Shown here: positions 54,311 to 62,610 of the stretch, one piece after another
How the letters are laid out: each line of letters opens with the position of its first letter
Position numbering within the stretch: the first letter of the stretch is position 1
NCBI RefSeq assembly: GCF_000258175.1
Contig: NZ_JH636049.1
Span: forward strand, 2,271,482-2,335,481
DNA: 64,000 bases
Direction: 5' to 3'
Source of the DNA: Saccharomonospora xinjiangensis XJ-54
GTDB lineage: Bacteria > Actinomycetota > Actinomycetes > Mycobacteriales > Pseudonocardiaceae
Made by a program: the position numbers and the translations under genes
Notes under the pieces: model-generated
Databases searched by the model: none
What the model saw: only the letters and a program-made list of their open reading frames with translations
Told to the model about the DNA's origin: nothing

Positions 54311-55645
54311 TCAGGCCGTGTCGGGACCGGGGAACTGTGGACCGGACACGGCGCGGGTGGTCACGTTACCGAAGGTGCGCATGAGCTCCATCTCGGACTC
54401 GAGCACCCCGGCGAGCCTGCGAACACCCTCGCGGATGCGTTCGGGAGTCGGGTAGCAATACGAAAGCCGCATCTGCCTGCTGCCGAAACCGTCGGCGTAG
54501 AAGCCCGTGCCCGAGGCGTACGCGACGCGGGCCGTGACGGCCCTCGGCAGCATCGCCTTGGTGTCCACACCGAACGGCACGGTCACCCACACGTAGAAGC
54601 CGCCGTCGGGCCTCGTCCACGTGCTTCCCGCAGGCATGTGTTGCTCCAGTGCGGACAGCATGGCGTCGCGGCGCTCGCGGTAGTTCTCCCTGAAGGTCTT
54701 GATCTGGCCTTTCCAGTCGTGCGTGGCGAGGTACTTTGACACGATGAGCTGGTTCAACGTCGGCGGGCACAGTGTCGCCGACTCGGCCGCGAGGACCAGC
54801 TTCTCGCGCACGGCGTGCGGCGCGAGAACCCACCCGACCCGCAGGCCTGACGCGAACGTTTTGGAGAACGATCCCAGGTACACGACGTTGTCGGGCGCCA
54901 TCGAACGCAGCGAAGGATAGGTCTGTCCGTCGAAGCCCAGCAGGCCGTACGGGTTGTCCTCGATGATCAGAACGTCGTGCTCGGCGCAGATCTCGACGAT
55001 CTCCGCACGGCGCTCGACCGATAGCGTCACGCCTGCGGGGTTGTGGAAGTTCGGGATGGTGTAGAGGCATTTGACGCGCTGTCCCCGCGACTTGGCCGCG
55101 GCGAGCGCCTCGCGCAGGTTGTCGGGCACCAGCCCGTCGTCGTCCATGGCGACGTGCACGACTTTCGCCTGGTAGGCGGCGAACGAGCCGAGGGCGCCGA
55201 CATACGACGGCCCTTCGGCGAGGACGACGTCGCCGGGGTCGCAGAACAGGCGGGTCACCATATCCAGACCCATCTGGGAGCCGACGGTGACGACGATGTC
55301 GTCGGGGTGCGCCGTGATGCCCTCCATGGCCATCACCTCGCAGATCTGCTCTCGCAGCACCGGAACACCCTGCGCGGAGCCGTACTGGAGCGCGACGAGC
55401 CCGTCCTCTGCGATCAGCTCCGCCATCTGGGTCGAGAGCGAGTCGAGCGGGAGCGCGGCGAGGTTGGGCATGCCGCCCGCCAGTGACACGACCTCCGGAC
55501 GGCTGGCCACCGCGAACAGTGCCCTGATTTCCGAGGCCGTCATCCCCGCGGTGCGCGCGGCATAGCGGTCGATGTGCGGGTCGAGGTTCTGCCTGCTGGG
55601 CTCGAAGCCCTGCCGTACCGGTTCCGGCGACTGGGAGGAAGTCAT
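54311..55645 (-). CDS. PLP-dependent aminotransferase (class I/II, MocR-like fold)
   Basis: A 444-aa fold-type I aminotransferase. VVSLAGGMPNLAALPLDSLS and LQYGSAQGVPVLREQICEVM open it. YTIPNFHNPAGVTLSVERR, IIEDNPYGLLGFDG and the Schiff-base Lys in YLGSFSKTFASGLRVGWVLA define the PLP site. Relatives include 2-aminoadipate and aromatic aminotransferases; substrate not determined. ATG 55645 is chosen (GTG 55651 possible). It is transcribed ahead of ddl, and a link to amino-acid supply for the wall is speculative. Confidence 0.9.
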   Translation of the reverse strand: MTSSQSPEPVRQGFEPSRQNLDPHIDRYAARTAGMTASEIRALFAVASRPEVVSLAGGMPNLAALPLDSLSTQMAELIAEDGLVALQYGSAQGVPVLREQICEVMAMEGITAHPDDIVVTVGSQMGLDMVTRLFCDPGDVVLAEGPSYVGALGSFAAYQAKVVHVAMDDDGLVPDNLREALAAAKSRGQRVKCLYTIPNFHNPAGVTLSVERRAEIVEICAEHDVLIIEDNPYGLLGFDGQTYPSLRSMAPDNVVYLGSFSKTFASGLRVGWVLAPHAVREKLVLAAESATLCPPTLNQLIVSKYLATHDWKGQIKTFRENYRERRDAMLSALEQHMPAGSTWTRPDGGFYVWVTVPFGVDTKAMLPRAVTARVAYASGTGFYADGFGSRQMRLSYCYPTPERIREGVRRLAGVLESEMELMRTFGNVTTRAVSGPQFPGPDTA

Positions 55646-55855
55646 AGACACATCGCTTCCGCTTCGCGAAGGTTGCAGTGGAGTGGGGCGTCCCTGCTGA
55701 AGGCGTGACCCGAGTGTAACTTCAGTCCCTCGTCGGTCTCCGGGCTTGGCGGGGCTTCTCACAGAGCCATATGCTCGTGCGGGGCTGTCGGCGGTCGCCA
55801 CCGTGTGGGCGTTCGGTGATCGACCACAGGTGATGATTCTTCGTGGGGAGGTTCC

Positions 55856-56494
55856 GTGTCGCGACACCTCGTCGGCGTCACGCTGGACAACCTTGAGCAG
55901 CTTCCGCGCAAGTGCAGGCGTTGCGTGTATTGGGAGGTCGCTCCACATCTGAAGGAGCAGGCCGAGGAGTTCGGCGAGACCGAGGTGGAGAAGGAAGCCT
56001 GGGTGTCGTCCGTGCTGCTCGAATGGGGTTCGTGCGGCCGGATCATCTACAGCGGTGACATCCCGGTGGGCTTCGTGCTGTACGCGCCGCCGAACGCGGT
56101 GCCGAGGGCGAATGCCTTCCCCACCTCACCCGCGAGCCCTGACGCCGTGTTGCTGACGGCGTTCCACGTGCTGCCCGAGTTCCGTGGCAGTGGCCTCGGG
56201 CGCGCTCTCGTTCAGGCCGTCGTCGCCGATCTCACAGGGCGTGGCGTGCGGGCCGTCGAATCGTTCGGCGACGCGGCTCCGGACAGCGCCGATGACGACC
56301 ACGTCTGTGTCGTTCCCGCAGCCTTCCTGCGCAGTGTCGGCTTCAAAACCGTGCGCCCGCACCCTCGTTGGCCGAGGCTGCGGCTGGAGTTGCGAGCCGG
56401 TATCTCGTGGAAGGCCGACGTCGAAGCCGCGTTGGAGAAGCTGCTCGGGCAGGTCAGCGTGACCACCGCTGAGCCGAGCGCCGTTCGGGCATAG
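55856..56494 (+). CDS. GNAT-family N-acetyltransferase
   Basis: A 212-aa acetyl-CoA-dependent transferase. The N-terminus has LPRKCRRCVYWEVAPHLKEQ with paired Cys. The acetyl-CoA loop is FHVLPEFRGSGLGRALVQAV. It corresponds to the acetyltransferase (Rv3916c) next to cwlM in mycobacteria. The GTG start follows a 210-base divergent region shared with the aminotransferase. Substrate unknown. Confidence 0.9.
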   Translation: MSRHLVGVTLDNLEQLPRKCRRCVYWEVAPHLKEQAEEFGETEVEKEAWVSSVLLEWGSCGRIIYSGDIPVGFVLYAPPNAVPRANAFPTSPASPDAVLLTAFHVLPEFRGSGLGRALVQAVVADLTGRGVRAVESFGDAAPDSADDDHVCVVPAAFLRSVGFKTVRPHPRWPRLRLELRAGISWKADVEAALEKLLGQVSVTTAEPSAVRA

Positions 56495-56502
56495 TTATAC
56501 AC

Positions 56503-56544
56503 AACCTGTGGATAACTTGCCGAGTTATCCACAGGTTGTCCACA
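56503..56544. promoter_or_regulatory. Hairpin of inverted DnaA boxes plus a third box
   Basis: TGTGGATAA (56507-56515) and TTATCCACA (56525-56533) form the core of a perfect 15-bp stem (56503-56517 with 56523-56537, loop TGCCG). A third box TTGTCCACA follows at 56536-56544. It lies between the convergent GNAT and cwlM genes and could act as a terminator, a DnaA-binding site or both. Confidence 0.75.
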
Positions 56545-56570
56545 GGGCGGTAGCCGGGGTTCGCTGTGTG

Positions 56571-57719
56571 TTACTCCGTTTTGAGCAGTTCGTGCGCCAG
56601 GACGTCGGCGAACGTGAAGGTGCCCGTGGGCTGGTCGTTCTCCCCGAGCAGGTACAGCCGCTTCACGGCGATGAGGATTCCTTCGGCCACCACGTCGCGG
56701 AACGCCGGATCGGACATGCGTTGCCGGTCCTGGTCGTTGGTGAGATATCCGATCTCCATGCGAACGGCAGGGCAGCGGGTCCTGGTGAAGATGTCCCACG
56801 TCTTCGGGTGGGTGCGGCAGTCGAGCATGCCCGTGCGGGCCGCGATCTCCCTCTGGATGTAGCCGGCCAGCAACTCGCCGACCGTGGAGGTCGTGCCGTT
56901 GCCCGTGCCGAAGTGGAAACTCGCCACTCCCTGCGCGCGAGGAGACCGGTTGCCGTCGCAGTGCAGCGAGAGGAACAGGTCCGCACCAGCCTCGTTGGCG
57001 AACTGGGCTCGCTGCAACTCCGAAGGGCTGTGATCGGGCCCGCGCGAGATCAACGCCTCCATGCCGGTGGCCTTCATACGGCCTTCCAGCCTGCGGGCAA
57101 GATCCCAGACGATGGTGGACTCGTGCACGCCTCCGACCGAAACACCCAGGTCAGGACCACCGTGGCCGGGGTCGATCACGATGCGCTTGCCCCGCAGCCG
57201 GGGCCCCGCCCTTCGTAGATGTTCCTGTTCGCGCAGGAAGACCGGCCGGCCACCACGCGCGCGCGGCGACAACTGCCGCAACGCCCGCACGGTCGCCGGT
57301 CCACAGATGCCGTCCGTCGTCAGACCGTAGTCGCGCTGGAAGTTCTTGAGCGCCTTCTCGGTCTGCGGACCGAACCCTCCGTCGGGCCGCCCCGCGTCGT
57401 ACCCCAGCTCGGTCAGCCGCTCCTGCAACGCGAAGACGTCGTCGCCGTGAACCGGCGAGGAGACCAGGTACGCCAGCGGCCTGCTGCCGAGGTGGTAGGT
57501 GGAGCCGCGTAGCGCCCGGTAGGTGGCAGGGCCCACCACCCCGTCCGTGATGAGCCCGCGCTGTTGCTGGAAGGCCCGAACCGCGTGTTCGACCGCGAGG
57601 TCGAAGAACGATCCGTGTCCGTTCGCCTCGTCGCTGGAGGGAAGGAGTTCCAGCGTGGACAGCATGGACCTGATCTCGGCGACTTCCGGACCGGTGTCGC
57701 CGCGGCGGAGTACCCGCAT
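56571..57719 (-). CDS. cwlM: CwlM-type peptidoglycan regulator (amidase_3 fold)
   Basis: 382 aa with two peptidoglycan-binding domains (AVRAFQQQRGLITDGVVGPA; KALKNFQRDYGLTTDGICGP) followed by an N-acetylmuramoyl-L-alanine amidase domain. Zinc-site residues are visible as His in IVIDPGHGGPD, Glu in VGGVHESTIVWDL and His in FLSLHCDGNRS. No signal peptide is present. The mycobacterial orthologue is cytoplasmic and activates MurA when phosphorylated, so a regulatory rather than lytic role is likely. Located beside trxA as in M. tuberculosis. Confidence 0.92.
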   Translation of the reverse strand: MRVLRRGDTGPEVAEIRSMLSTLELLPSSDEANGHGSFFDLAVEHAVRAFQQQRGLITDGVVGPATYRALRGSTYHLGSRPLAYLVSSPVHGDDVFALQERLTELGYDAGRPDGGFGPQTEKALKNFQRDYGLTTDGICGPATVRALRQLSPRARGGRPVFLREQEHLRRAGPRLRGKRIVIDPGHGGPDLGVSVGGVHESTIVWDLARRLEGRMKATGMEALISRGPDHSPSELQRAQFANEAGADLFLSLHCDGNRSPRAQGVASFHFGTGNGTTSTVGELLAGYIQREIAARTGMLDCRTHPKTWDIFTRTRCPAVRMEIGYLTNDQDRQRMSDPAFRDVVAEGILIAVKRLYLLGENDQPTGTFTFADVLAHELLKTE

Positions 57720-57878
57720 GCACTCCTCGCTATTCGTTGGGCACGTAGTGCGCTCGTGATTCGTCGTGCAGATTCTGGTCGGCCGGGGGCCTTGCTACTC
57801 CATTGTGCCGTGCGGACGGAGCGTGAGGACGAAGGGCTATGCCGCCGCTTCCCCCACACGGATGGCCCAACGAAAGAA

Positions 57879-57915
57879 AACCCGGGAGCGCCACCGAATG
57901 GGCGCATCCCGGGTT
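57879..57915 (-). terminator. Terminator after trxA
   Basis: Stem AACCCGGGA/TCCCGGGTT continued by GCGCC/GGCGC with a one-base bulge; on the minus strand it is followed by TTCTTT. It ends trxB-trxA transcription. Confidence 0.88.
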
Positions 57916-57925
57916 CTCGAATCTC

Positions 57926-57960
57926 CGGCCGTCGCCTGCTTTCGCGAGGTGCGACGGCCG
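57926..57960. terminator. Second hairpin close to the trxA stop
   Basis: 10-bp perfect stem CGGCCGTCGC / GCGACGGCCG, loop of 15 bases, a few bases past the trxA stop and before the stronger terminator. Confidence 0.6.
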
Positions 57961-57965
57961 TGATG

Positions 57966-58292
57966 TCACTGCAACACGTCGGCCAGGTCGGAGAGCAGCG
58001 CGGCCTTGGGCTTCGCGCCGACGATCTGCTTCACCGGCTTACCACCCTTGAACAGGATCATGGTCGGGATCGACATGACCTGGTAGTCCCTCGCCGTGTT
58101 CGGGTTGGCGTCGGTGTCGAGCTTGGCGATACGCAGCTTGTCGCCGTGCTCGGCCGCGATCTCCTCCAACACCGGTGCGACCATCTTGCAGGGTCCGCAC
58201 CAGGTCGCCCAGAAGTCCACGAGCACCGGCTTGTCGTGCATCAGCACCTCGTCGGCGAATGTGGAATCGGTCACGTTGACCGTGTTCGTCAT
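57966..58292 (-). CDS. trxA: Thioredoxin
   Basis: 108-aa redox protein reducing disulphides; active site WCGPCK in [18 protein letters not shown]. The fold is otherwise complete, ending in [11 protein letters not shown]. It follows trxB by 27 bases in one operon, as in mycobacteria. Confidence 0.97.
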   Translation of the reverse strand: MTNTVNVTDSTFADEVLMHDKPVLVDFWATWCGPCKMVAPVLEEIAAEHGDKLRIAKLDTDANPNTARDYQVMSIPTMILFKGGKPVKQIVGAKPKAALLSDLADVLQ

Positions 58293-58319
58293 CTTCTCTC
58301 CTGTCGTGGTTCGACCGGG

Positions 58320-59339
58320 TCAGTTGGCGCGAGTGGCGTATCCGCCACCCACGAGTTCGGGGCTTTCGTGTGCCTGTGCGACGTCCGCGTGCTCGGCGAG
58401 CCAGCGTTCCGCGTCGATGGCGGCCGAGCAGCCGGAACCCGCTGCGGTGATGGCCTGCCGGTAGGTGTGGTCCACCAGGTCGCCAGCGGCGAACACACCG
58501 TCGAGGTTCGTGTACGACGTGCGGCCCTCGGTCAGGACGTAGCCGTTGTCGTCGAGATCCACCTGACCGCGTACCAATTCGCTGCGCGGGTCGTGGCCGA
58601 TCGCGAGGAAGAAGCCGGTGACGTCGAGAGTGGACTCCTCGCCCGACACGGTGTCGCGGAGCTTGACCCCGGTCACCTTCCCATCGCCGAGAACCTCGGT
58701 AACCTGCGAGTTCAGCTGCCACCGGATCTTCTCGTTAGCGCGGGCCCGCTCCAACATGATCTTCGACGCCCTGAACTCCTCGCGGCGGTGGATGACGGTG
58801 ACACTGCGGGCGAACTTCGTGAGGAAGGTCGCCTCCTCCATCGCGGAGTCCCCGCCGCCGACCACCGCGATGTCCTGGTCGCGGAAGAAGAAGCCGTCGC
58901 AGGTGGCGCAGGACGAGACGCCATGGCCCAGCAGGCGCTGCTCACCAGGAATACCGAGATACCGAGGCGCGGCACCCATGGCGAGGACGACGGCGCGCGC
59001 CGCGTACCGCGTGCCGTGGGCGGTGACGTACTTCACCGTGCCGGTGAGGTCGAGCTCCTCGACGTCCTCCTGGCGGAGCTCCGCGCCGAACGTCTTGGCC
59101 TGCTCCCGCATTTCCTCCATGAGGTCGGGGCCCTGGATGCCGGAGCGGAACCCCGGGTAGTTCTCCACCTCGGTGGTCGTCATCAGCGCGCCGCCGTACT
59201 GGGTTCCCTCGAACACCAGCGGCTGAAGCTGCGCTCGTGCCGCGTAGACCGCGGCCGTGTAACCGGCGGGGCCGGACCCCACGACGATGAGGTTTCGGAT
59301 GTCTTCGGTCACCTGCGCCCTCCGCTTCGACTCCGCCAC
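58320..59339 (-). CDS. trxB: Thioredoxin-disulfide reductase
   Basis: 339-aa NADPH-dependent flavoenzyme that reduces thioredoxin. FAD motif [18 protein letters not shown], redox CATC in [20 protein letters not shown] motif [19 protein letters not shown], and C-terminal [20 protein letters not shown]. Upstream of trxA. Followed by a 115-base gap towards the anti-sigma gene, which may hold its promoter. Confidence 0.97.
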   Translation of the reverse strand: MAESKRRAQVTEDIRNLIVVGSGPAGYTAAVYAARAQLQPLVFEGTQYGGALMTTTEVENYPGFRSGIQGPDLMEEMREQAKTFGAELRQEDVEELDLTGTVKYVTAHGTRYAARAVVLAMGAAPRYLGIPGEQRLLGHGVSSCATCDGFFFRDQDIAVVGGGDSAMEEATFLTKFARSVTVIHRREEFRASKIMLERARANEKIRWQLNSQVTEVLGDGKVTGVKLRDTVSGEESTLDVTGFFLAIGHDPRSELVRGQVDLDDNGYVLTEGRTSYTNLDGVFAAGDLVDHTYRQAITAAGSGCSAAIDAERWLAEHADVAQAHESPELVGGGYATRAN

Positions 59340-59454
59340 AGCGAACGAATCACTGTAGCCGGATCAATGCCTACATCCGGCTCAACAGCATCGTAGGCGC
59401 GACTGTTCCCGGCTCAGCGACCGGCGGAGAGCGCAGGCGACCTTCGGGCGGCGT

Positions 59455-60309
59455 TCAACCCCGCCCCACGGTCTCGTCCATCAGCAGCCCGGGGTTGCCC
59501 TCCCCGCAGTCCGGTGCGAGCGCCAGCAGCCGAAGCTGTCCCAGTTTGCCTGTGGTGAGCAGGACCACGAGTGCGTCGTCGCCGTCGATGGTGACGGGCC
59601 GGAAACCGACCGGCTGCACCGAGGGATCGACGCCGTTGGCCGCGAGGCACGCGCTGAGCCGTTGCTGATCACCCAGCGGGCCGAAATCACGGGCTCCGCT
59701 GATCTCTCCCACCGCTGCGGAGAGGTTTCCGCTGTCCACAGCGAGCGGAGGCGCCTCCCCCGCTACGGACGACTTCGGAGGCTGTGGAGGTTGAGCCAGG
59801 TCACCGCCCTGCTTCTCATCCATGCCGGGAACCACTACGAGTACCGCGGCGACCACGGCGGCGGCCGCGGTCAGCAGCCCCGCGCCCCAGCCCAGTCGCT
59901 TGTTCCTCCTGCGGCGCGCCGCGTCGAGGCTCACGACGTCGGATTCCTCCGGCCGTGACAGCGGCGTTCCCTGTCCCGGTGAAGTCTGCGGTGATGCCTG
60001 TGCCGTCCCCCGATCCGGCGCCTGCGCCGCCTGCGCTGTCCCCTGCCGTTCCAGTTCGAGTGCCGCGTCGATCCGGCTCGCCACATCGGCAGGCATTGGC
60101 TCGACGTCCAGCGACGCGAATCCGGAGAGGTCGGTCGTGGTGGACTCCAGCGCCTCGATGATGGCCCGAGCGTCGGGGTCTGCGTTCACGCGCGGCCACA
60201 ACTCCGCCGCCTGCTGCTCGTCCAGCACGCCGGCGTGCAGGTCGGCGAGCACGTCAACAGACCATGGGGGACCGACGAGCCCGCCACGCCCCCTGCTCTC
60301 GTCCGTCAT
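59455..60309 (-). CDS. Membrane anti-sigma factor of SigM
   Basis: 284-aa protein in the place of the M. tuberculosis SigM anti-sigma factor (Rv3912). The N-terminal 75 residues (VLADLHAGVLDEQQAAELWP, PMPADVASRIDAALELERQ) form the sigma-binding region, without an obvious zinc motif. One membrane helix follows (GAGLLTAAAAVVAAVLVVVP), then an extracytoplasmic domain with two Cys. It overlaps sigM by four bases, so it is translationally coupled. Confidence 0.85.
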   Translation of the reverse strand: MTDESRGRGGLVGPPWSVDVLADLHAGVLDEQQAAELWPRVNADPDARAIIEALESTTTDLSGFASLDVEPMPADVASRIDAALELERQGTAQAAQAPDRGTAQASPQTSPGQGTPLSRPEESDVVSLDAARRRRNKRLGWGAGLLTAAAAVVAAVLVVVPGMDEKQGGDLAQPPQPPKSSVAGEAPPLAVDSGNLSAAVGEISGARDFGPLGDQQRLSACLAANGVDPSVQPVGFRPVTIDGDDALVVLLTTGKLGQLRLLALAPDCGEGNPGLLMDETVGRG

Positions 60310-60908
60310 CGTCCCTCCCCGTGTTTGCTTTCGTGAGTTGGGACGTCACCCTCGTTGCCGGGGTTCCGCAGATGACCAAGAAGTTTCGCGAGCTTCGCCC
60401 TGCCTCTGGCGCATCGGCTCTTCACGGTTCCTTGCGCGATGCCGAGCAACTGCGCCGTCTCAGCGACGGAATACCCCTCGACGTCAACCAACACGATAGG
60501 CAGCCGCTGTTCTTCCGGCAGTTCAGCGAGTGCGTCCTTGATGACGAGTCGCGTCTCGCGCTCCGCCATCGAGTCGCGCGGCACGGCGGGTTCCTGGTGG
60601 GAGGTGTCCGGCAACGGCACCGAGGGGCGAGCCTGCCTGCGCCTCACCCTGTCGAGGCAGGCGTTGACCACGATGCGGTGAAGCCAGGTGGTCACTTGCG
60701 ACTCGGCCCTGAAGTTCGACGCGGCGCGGAAGGCGGAGATGAAGGCGTCCTGGAGTGCGTCGGCGGCTTCCTCCGGATCGCGGACTGTGCGCAGGGCCAC
60801 AGCCCACATCCTGTCCCGATGTCGGCGGACCAGCTCGTTGAAGGCGTGAGGATCTCCAGCCGCGTGCGCGGCTATCAGATCGGCGTCCGTGGGCGCTGCT
60901 GCGGTCAC
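60306..60908 (-). CDS. sigM: ECF RNA polymerase sigma factor SigM
   Basis: 200-aa sigma factor. Region 2 shows HAFNELVRRHRDRMWAVALR and EAADALQDAFISAFRAASN; region 4 shows LPEEQRLPIVLVDVEGYSVA and IAQGTVKSRCARGRAKLAKL. It is part of the murJ-pseudokinase-sigM-anti-sigma-trxB-trxA arrangement of mycobacteria. It is presumably held at the membrane by the product of the next gene. Confidence 0.93.
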   Translation of the reverse strand: MTAAAPTDADLIAAHAAGDPHAFNELVRRHRDRMWAVALRTVRDPEEAADALQDAFISAFRAASNFRAESQVTTWLHRIVVNACLDRVRRRQARPSVPLPDTSHQEPAVPRDSMAERETRLVIKDALAELPEEQRLPIVLVDVEGYSVAETAQLLGIAQGTVKSRCARGRAKLAKLLGHLRNPGNEGDVPTHESKHGEGR

Positions 60909-60978
60909 CCGGCAGAGCGTACTAAGTCAGTGACCCGCAGTTCTGGTGACCTCGGCGAGCTGGTCGGCGACCGAGGTG

Positions 60979-62514
60979 TCATTTCGACGGCAGAAACGCC
61001 ACTTCCGCGAGCCGGGACTGCAACTCGGGTTCTTCTCCGGACAGAGTCTTGACCCACACGATCACGTACTCGCCGGGAACGGCTTCGTCTAGTTCGATCT
61101 TCGTGGTGCCTTCGGACAAGCGGGTCGAGGCGACGGTGCGAGTTTCTGCGAGCGAGGGCTGTGCCGAATCGGCGATGCGGATCTCGATCTCCGTTCCCGG
61201 GGTGTCGGAGAGGATGTGCACGCCGCCGAGTTCGATCGGCTCGTCGAAGGCCGCGATCAGCCCCACACCCGACTTGAAGGCGGGGAACTGCTGCCTGTAC
61301 TTGTCGGTCTGCCACGCGGTGCTCTCGTCACCGTCCACGGCGTTGGAAGCCTCCGCCACGCCGTCACCCTCACCCTCGGGGTTGTACACAGCCACTTCGG
61401 AGGGATCGACGGCGTCACCGAGCGAGGCACCCTGATCACCGCCGTCACCGTTCGAGCTGTCACTCTGGCCACCCGGCTTCTTGGTCTCACTCTGCTCGGC
61501 GAGGTTCACGGGAGGGCCCGACGGCGGGTCGTCGCGGAAGAAACTGATGGCCATCATGCCGACCCACGCGAGCGCGGCCACAGCGGCGATGACGAGCGCG
61601 CTCACACCGAGCGCGAGTTTGCGCCTCCTCGCGGCGTCCTTGACCGGTTTCTTCGTGGTCCACACCGTGCCGTCGGGATCGACGTTCTCCGGCGGTTTGG
61701 GGGTGCGCTCTTCGGCGGAGGCGACCTTGTCGAGTACGCGGAGGATGGCGGCGCTGGTGCGGATACCGCCCTGCCCGCCGTCGGAGACCGTGCGCACCGC
61801 GAGCGCCGACATGTCACGCGGCACGCGCGGTTCGAGCACGTGCGGGGGAACGAGTTGCCCCTGCGGGTCCCTTGGTGCGGCGGGGATCGCAGGCGGTCCG
61901 CCTTGCAACGCCCACCTTCCGGTGAGCAGGAGGTACAGGACGGCGCCGAGCGCCTTCACGTCGTCGCGCAGGGTGGAGTCCGGCAGCGGGCCGGGGAAGG
62001 CGAGCCGCAGCCTGCCGTCAGGGGTGACCCGCAGCCGCTGGGGATGGTCGAGACCGAGCACGAGGCCCGAAAGGTGGGCGCGTTCCACCGGCTCGGCCAG
62101 TGCCTGCACCATCCTGGCCGCGGTGCTCGGCGGGATGCGCTTCTCGTTGACGAGGTCGATGAGGTCTGTGCCCTTGGTCCACTCGGACACGACGATGCCG
62201 AGCAGTCCTTCGCTCGACGAGATGCCGTTGCCGAGGGTCAGCACGTCGAGGACCTTGGCGACGCTGGGGTGGTTGAACTTCGCCGCGTGCGCCGCGCGTT
62301 CCAGCGTCCTCCTGCCCTGCCGGGCCGCCTCGACGTCGGCGGGGTCGCCGACCAGTATGGTCAGCGCGACATCCCTTCTGAGCTGCCCGTCGCGGGCCCT
62401 CCACAGGTGAGCGCCTCCGCGTTCGTCGATGCCGAACTGCGCGAGCAGGCGGTAACGGCCGTCGCCGACAACCCCTCCGGGTGCCAGCGATCCACCGTGT
62501 GTTCGGATGCCCAC
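60979..62514 (-). CDS. Membrane pseudokinase with extracytoplasmic discoidin-like domain
   Basis: 511 aa. Residues 15-260 resemble a protein kinase (VVGDGRYRLLAQFGIDERGG, LRDDVKALGAVLYLLLTGRW) but lack HRD and DFG motifs (LVLGLDHPQRLRVTPDGRLR), so it is probably catalytically dead. One membrane helix (LALGVSALVIAAVAALAWVG) near residue 305 leads to an acidic linker and a C-terminal F5/8-type domain (EASNAVDGDESTAWQTDKY). It sits directly after murJ; in mycobacteria the equivalent pseudokinase is fused to MurJ and binds FhaA. Confidence 0.88.
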   Translation of the reverse strand: MGIRTHGGSLAPGGVVGDGRYRLLAQFGIDERGGAHLWRARDGQLRRDVALTILVGDPADVEAARQGRRTLERAAHAAKFNHPSVAKVLDVLTLGNGISSSEGLLGIVVSEWTKGTDLIDLVNEKRIPPSTAARMVQALAEPVERAHLSGLVLGLDHPQRLRVTPDGRLRLAFPGPLPDSTLRDDVKALGAVLYLLLTGRWALQGGPPAIPAAPRDPQGQLVPPHVLEPRVPRDMSALAVRTVSDGGQGGIRTSAAILRVLDKVASAEERTPKPPENVDPDGTVWTTKKPVKDAARRRKLALGVSALVIAAVAALAWVGMMAISFFRDDPPSGPPVNLAEQSETKKPGGQSDSSNGDGGDQGASLGDAVDPSEVAVYNPEGEGDGVAEASNAVDGDESTAWQTDKYRQQFPAFKSGVGLIAAFDEPIELGGVHILSDTPGTEIEIRIADSAQPSLAETRTVASTRLSEGTTKIELDEAVPGEYVIVWVKTLSGEEPELQSRLAEVAFLPSK

Positions 62515-62610
62515 TCGGTCGCCCTCCCCCTGCCGCTTCGACTCACACAGCGCCTGTAACGAGGGTACGTGAACCGTTGAAGAGGCTGCGGGGCGTCCGT
62601 GCCGAGAGGG

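Noticed and set aside
57564..59396. 610-residue plus-strand frame over trxA/trxB
   Set aside because: It is the antisense shadow of two clearly recognised genes.
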